From the NCBI RefSeq assembly GCF_003201655.1, contig NZ_QJJU01000015.1, positions 62,001 through 126,000 of the forward strand: a DNA stretch of 64,000 nt, read 5' to 3'. Below are positions 60,631 through 64,000 of the stretch, one piece after another. The notes under the pieces are model-generated. The model was not told the DNA's origin. It did no database searches and saw only the letters and a list, made by a program, of their open reading frames with translations. Source of the DNA: Mycolicibacterium moriokaense. GTDB taxonomy: Bacteria > Actinomycetota > Actinomycetes > Mycobacteriales > Mycobacteriaceae. The position numbers were made by a program, and so were the translations under genes. The stretch's first letter is position 1; each line of letters starts with the position of its first letter.

Positions 60631-61042
60631 TGGCTGATCCTTCCAGGATGGTGACGGCGGAAACCGCTGTCGGTCCGCCGATGTTGTGCGCCAACGCAAC
60701 CCGTGCGCCATCCACCTGGTTGGCCGCCTCTCCTCGGAGTTGCGCGAAAAGCTCCACGCACTGTGCCACACCTGTGGCCCCTGGAGGATGGCCTTTGGCC
60801 TTTAGTCCCCCGCTGGGGTTTACCGGCAGGGCACCGCCGACACTTGTCACTTCAGCCTCGACAAGCTTGTAGGCCCCGAATCGCTCGGCAAAGCCGAGAT
60901 CTTCATAGCTGATCAATTCACTTCCCGTGAAGAAATCGTGAACTTCGGCGCCGTCGACGTCGTCCTCGTCGTCACCGGCCACCCGGTGTCGGGGCGCGCC
61001 CCAACACGGCAGGTAGGTGCCGATAGACGCGAGGTAGGGCAT
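60617..61042 (-). pseudogene. Thiolase-like gene with large internal in-frame deletion
   Basis: 141-aa frame. The first 26 residues (MPYLASIGTYLPCWGAPRHR, then VAGDDED) are the start of a full-length thiolase/OB-fold protein; the next residues (DVDGAEVHDFFTGSELISYEDLGFAERFGAYKLVEAEV, then GGLKAKGHPPGATGVAQCVELF, NIGGPTAVSAVTILEG) are its C-terminal end. About 350-400 residues of the middle, including the catalytic Cys region, are missing. Fusion occurs at GAGGAC-like repeats (GDDED followed by DVDG), suggesting microhomology deletion. The C-terminal His motif remains, but catalysis is not possible. The frame is still open and lies between CoA-transferase and yrbEA. Called a pseudogene, though a C-terminal-domain role cannot be excluded. 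Confidence 0.75.
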
Positions 61043-61058
61043 TGAGATTTCTCCAGAC

Positions 61059-62264
61059 CTAGGTGACGGCGCCAGCCGTCTTGAGCTCGATGATGCGATC
61101 CCAATCCAAACCGAGTTCCAGCAAGATTTCGTCAGTTTGCTCCGCAAACCCTGGAGCGGGACCGGTTTTCGGAGCGCTGACATCGAACTGGACCGGATTC
61201 GCGACCAATTCGAGTTCACCCGTGGAGACGATGTACTCGTTCGCCCGGATCTGCGCGTCATCGGCGGCCTGCAGGGTGTCCTGGACCGGAGCCCACGGTC
61301 CCGCCAAGGTGGCGAACCGCTCGCTCCACTCGGGCAGCGTCCTCTTGGCCATCGCTTCACCCAGGATCTCCACGGCTGTCGCGGTGTTCTCGGCGATCGA
61401 CTCGACCGTGGTGAAGCGGGGATCGTCGGCCAGGTCATCGAGGTCCATGTGCCTGCACACGTCGGCCCAGAACTTGGTCGGCTGCATCATGACTAACGAG
61501 ATGTAGCGGTTGTCGGCGGTGGCGTAGACGCCCACCAGCGGATTGATCGGTGAGCCATGGACGCCGGGCGGCGGCTGCACCATCAGCTGACCGAGGTGAC
61601 TCGTCAGCGCCACCGTGTGGCCCATGGACCACAACCCGCTGCCGAGCAGTGAAACGTCCACGACCGACGGCTCGCCGGTGCGCTCACGCTTGAGCAACGC
61701 GGCCGCGATCCCGCCTGCGAGGTTGGTGCCGGAGATGGTGTCGCCGTAGGCCGGTCCCGGCGGGCCGATCATTCCTTCTATACCCGGCGGGGTGATGGTG
61801 GCCGCGGTGCCTGCGCGGCACCAGAACGCGGTCATGTCGTAGCCACCCTTCACCGATTCCTCGCCGCGGGGGCCCAGTGCGCTGCCCCTTGCGTAGATGA
61901 TCGTGGGGTTCACCGCGCGGATGTCGTCGACATCGATGCCGAACTTCTGCCGGTGTCCTGGCAGGAAGCTGGTGAGGAACACGTCGGCATTTTTCGCCAG
62001 CGCCAGCAGCACTTCTTTGCCCTCAGGCACCGACATGTCCAGCCCTATGCTGCGCTTGCCGCGGTTGGCATGCTCGATGTTCGGGTTGGGGTCTCCCTCG
62101 ACACGCAGCGGACCGGTCTGGCGAAGGCCGCGCTGCGGGTCACCGGTGACGGCGTGCTCGACCTTGATGACGTCGGCGCCCCACTCGCCCAGCACCGCGC
62201 CCGCCGACGGAACGAAGCCGTACATGGCGACCTCGAGGACGCGAATCCCTTCGAGGGGCCTCAT
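61059..62264 (-). CDS. CaiB/BaiF family (class III) CoA-transferase
   Basis: 401 aa. It moves CoA between carboxylic acids without ATP. N-terminal LEGIRVLEVAMYGFVPSAGAVLGEWGADVIKVE is the signature; the catalytic Asp is probably in GGYDMTAFWCRAG. It resembles the group acting on branched or steroid-like acids in mycobacteria. Its ATG shares one base with the aldehyde dehydrogenase stop (TGATG). It is followed 16 bp later by the thiolase remnant. Confidence 0.88.
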   Translation of the reverse strand: MRPLEGIRVLEVAMYGFVPSAGAVLGEWGADVIKVEHAVTGDPQRGLRQTGPLRVEGDPNPNIEHANRGKRSIGLDMSVPEGKEVLLALAKNADVFLTSFLPGHRQKFGIDVDDIRAVNPTIIYARGSALGPRGEESVKGGYDMTAFWCRAGTAATITPPGIEGMIGPPGPAYGDTISGTNLAGGIAAALLKRERTGEPSVVDVSLLGSGLWSMGHTVALTSHLGQLMVQPPPGVHGSPINPLVGVYATADNRYISLVMMQPTKFWADVCRHMDLDDLADDPRFTTVESIAENTATAVEILGEAMAKRTLPEWSERFATLAGPWAPVQDTLQAADDAQIRANEYIVSTGELELVANPVQFDVSAPKTGPAPGFAEQTDEILLELGLDWDRIIELKTAGAVT

Positions 62265-63763
62265 CAGCCGACCACCGTCGCGATCGTCTTGGATTCGAGG
62301 AACTCCTCGAGTCCGGCGGTGCCCATCTCGCGTCCGATGCCTGACTGTTTGTAGCCGCCGAACGGGCTGTCGGGATTGAAGTACATGCCGCCGTTGATCG
62401 AGAACGTGCCAGTCCGGATGCGACGGGCCACTGCCAGCGCACGGTCCTGGCTGCCGAACACCGCACCGGAAAGGCCGTAGATGGAGTTGTTGGCGATCCG
62501 CACGGCATCGTCGTCGTCGTCATAGGCGATGACGACGAGGACGGGGCCGAACACCTCTTCTTGGGCGATCTCACCGTCGGGATCGACGTTGGTGAGCAGC
62601 GTCGGCGTATAGAAGTAGCCCGGATCGACCTTTTCACCGCCGGTCACCAGCGTCGCACCGGCCTCGACTGCACGCTTGACCATGCCGTCTACCTTGTCGC
62701 GCTGCTTCTCACTGATCAGCGGGCCCATATAAGTGCTGGGATCGGCAGGGTCGCCGTAGCGGACCAACGCGAAGTTGTTCTTGACCAGCTCGACGATCTC
62801 GTCGTGGTTCTTTTTCGGGACCAGCAGCCGGGAGGTCAGCGCGCAGCCCTGGCCGGCGTGGGTGACCATGCTGAAGGCTGAGAACAGCGCCGCGGTGTTG
62901 AAGTCGGCATCGTCGAGCACGATCGCCGCGGACTTGCCGCCCAGTTCGAGGAACACCTTCTTTAGGGTGTCGCTGGCGGCGGCCATGATGCGACGGCCGG
63001 TCGGGGTGGAACCGGTGAATGTGACCACGTCCACGTCGGGACTGGTGGTCAGCACGGCGCCGACCTCCGGGTCCGCACCGCTCAACACGTTCACCACGCC
63101 GGCTGGAATGTCGGTGTGGTTGGCGATCAGCTCGCCGAGCGCGAGAGTGATCAGCGGGGTGTCCGGCGCCGACTTGAGCACGACCGTGCACCCCGCGGCG
63201 AGCGCAGGCGCGAGCTTCGCAAGTGCGAGCTGATTGGGATAGTTGTACGCGATGATGGCCGCAACCACCCCACCTGCCTCCTTCTCGACCCAGCGGTGGT
63301 GCTGCATGCCACGGCTCTCGATGTTGCCGAGGTCCTCGGTCATCGGATAGGTCTTCAGCAGATCGGCGTAGTAGCGGACGATGTCGATCGGCGAGTCCAA
63401 CTGGGCGCCCTGGCAGAGCGACTCAGTGGCGCCGACCTCGGCGATGGTCAGATCGGCGAGTTCGTCTCGGTGGTCGACGAGCGCCTGATGCAACTGCTCG
63501 AGGCATCGGATGCGCAGCTCGATGTTGGTCGACCAATCGGTCGTGTCGAATGCGCGGCGCGCGGCCGTGACGGCCGCCTCGGCGTCACCGACCGTCGCGT
63601 CGGGCGCGTGACCGAGCACGGCACCGGTCGCGGGATTGATAGAAGGAAACGTCCGTTCGGCCTCGAGCAGCTGTCCGTCGATCAAGAGGCGCCGATCGAT
63701 CCGCGAAGCAGACCCGGCGGCACCGGCCTCGTCACTCGAGATGGTGGCCGTTTCCTGCATCAT
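62264..63763 (-). CDS. Aldehyde dehydrogenase
   Basis: 499 aa NAD(P)-dependent aldehyde dehydrogenase. Motifs: FTGSTPTGRRIM (cofactor), FLELGGKSAAIV (catalytic Glu), HAGQGCALTSRLLV (catalytic Cys), EEVFGPVLVVIAYD, and PFGGYKQSGIGREMG. ATG at 63763 is the likely start. First gene of the leftward operon that runs on through the CoA-transferase, thiolase remnant and the mce genes, so its promoter probably drives the transporter too. Upstream lie two copies of the shared repeat. Confidence 0.92.
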   Translation of the reverse strand: MMQETATISSDEAGAAGSASRIDRRLLIDGQLLEAERTFPSINPATGAVLGHAPDATVGDAEAAVTAARRAFDTTDWSTNIELRIRCLEQLHQALVDHRDELADLTIAEVGATESLCQGAQLDSPIDIVRYYADLLKTYPMTEDLGNIESRGMQHHRWVEKEAGGVVAAIIAYNYPNQLALAKLAPALAAGCTVVLKSAPDTPLITLALGELIANHTDIPAGVVNVLSGADPEVGAVLTTSPDVDVVTFTGSTPTGRRIMAAASDTLKKVFLELGGKSAAIVLDDADFNTAALFSAFSMVTHAGQGCALTSRLLVPKKNHDEIVELVKNNFALVRYGDPADPSTYMGPLISEKQRDKVDGMVKRAVEAGATLVTGGEKVDPGYFYTPTLLTNVDPDGEIAQEEVFGPVLVVIAYDDDDDAVRIANNSIYGLSGAVFGSQDRALAVARRIRTGTFSINGGMYFNPDSPFGGYKQSGIGREMGTAGLEEFLESKTIATVVG

Positions 63764-63790
63764 CCTCCTCAGCGTGCACCCCTATGTGAT

Positions 63791-63805
63791 GGAAACTTCA
63801 TTCTC
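63791..63805. promoter_or_regulatory. Candidate shared operator, aldehyde dehydrogenase-mce operon
   Basis: GGAAAC-TTC-ATTCTC: intact ATTCTC half, other half matching GRGAAY at 5 of 6. It lies 28 bp upstream of the aldehyde dehydrogenase start, the right place to control the operon that leads into mce. Confidence 0.5.
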
Positions 63806-63955
63806 ATCTTCGGCGAATCATACATTCGCGAAGGGAGAACTCAAGCAGATGCACGGAACTCCGCCTGCCTGCAATTAACGGTGCGACAAACCGCCCTCAA
63901 ACGTCTCACCAGTGGGAATCCGTTTCCCTTGTTGTCTTGCGGGATCGCAGTTCGC

Positions 63956-63970
63956 GAGAGTACGGTTCTC
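63956..63970. promoter_or_regulatory. Candidate shared operator, right-edge gene
   Basis: GAGAGT-ACG-GTTCTC: intact GTTCTC half, other half matching GRGAAY at 5 of 6. It ends 22 bp before the start of the gene at the right edge. Confidence 0.5.
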
Positions 63971-63992
63971 ATAATCGGAAGGACGATTCTTG

Positions 63993-64000
63993 ATGGCTGA
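63993..64000 (+). CDS. Start of a gene running off the right edge
   Basis: ATG at 63993 with GGAAGGA upstream (about 9-15 nt), then GCT and two bases. Only two codons are visible, so nothing can be said of the product. Position beside a shared-operator copy makes it a candidate for the unknown regulator or another member of the pathway. Confidence 0.4.

Overview
The window comes from a mycobacterium, most likely a rapid grower (Mycolicibacterium type). The evidence is high GC throughout, a giant type I fatty acid synthase next to acpS, an Mce lipid-import operon, L,D-transpeptidase LdtMt2, CmrA, and a left third whose gene order matches M. tuberculosis Rv2509 to Rv2525c (cmrA, HerA-like ATPase, orn, tRNA-His, ldtMt2, tRNA-Lys, Rv2520c-like, bcp, M20 peptidase, acpS, fas, Rv2525c). 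Assignments rest on reading the translations and recalling families; no search was run.

Region 1 (about 1-21.2 kb) is conserved cell-envelope housekeeping: mycolate reduction (cmrA), RNA turnover (orn), peptidoglycan 3-3 cross-linking (ldtMt2), peroxide defence (bcp), fatty acid synthesis and ACP activation (fas-acpS, with an MFS gene behind them), and the Tat-exported Rv2525c homologue. It also holds a 56-codon reading frame in a hairpin-rich leader that has no obvious annotation.

Region 2 (about 21.2-35.8 kb) is more variable: a secreted GH27 alpha-galactosidase-like enzyme, a complete polyamine-type ABC importer, a MerR regulator divergent from an MFS gene, an LtrA-family membrane protein, an epimerase-like SDR, a BTAD regulator coupled to a 38-aa protein, two convergent IspD-like proteins (one with eroded motifs), a patatin-like lipase and two Mce-associated membrane proteins.

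Region 3 (about 35.9-64 kb) looks like a lipid or steroid-like catabolic island: two acyl-CoA synthetases, an amidohydrolase, enoyl-CoA hydratase, an SMP-30 enzyme, a VOC/ADH/SDR/SnoaL operon, a DUF35-thiolase pair, a cytochrome P450, small secreted proteins, and a long leftward operon of aldehyde dehydrogenase, CoA-transferase, a collapsed thiolase, yrbEA-yrbEB and mceA-F. The substrate cannot be read from sequence.

The most interesting signal is a recurring inverted repeat, GRGAAY-N3-RTTCTC or RTTCTC-N7-GAGAAY, found in seven intergenic stretches of region 3 and almost always close to start codons. It would tie the Mce operon, the Mce-associated genes 15 kb away and the catabolic genes into one regulon under an unidentified regulator. 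A second clear oddity is a thiolase gene between the CoA-transferase and yrbEA that has lost its middle in frame.
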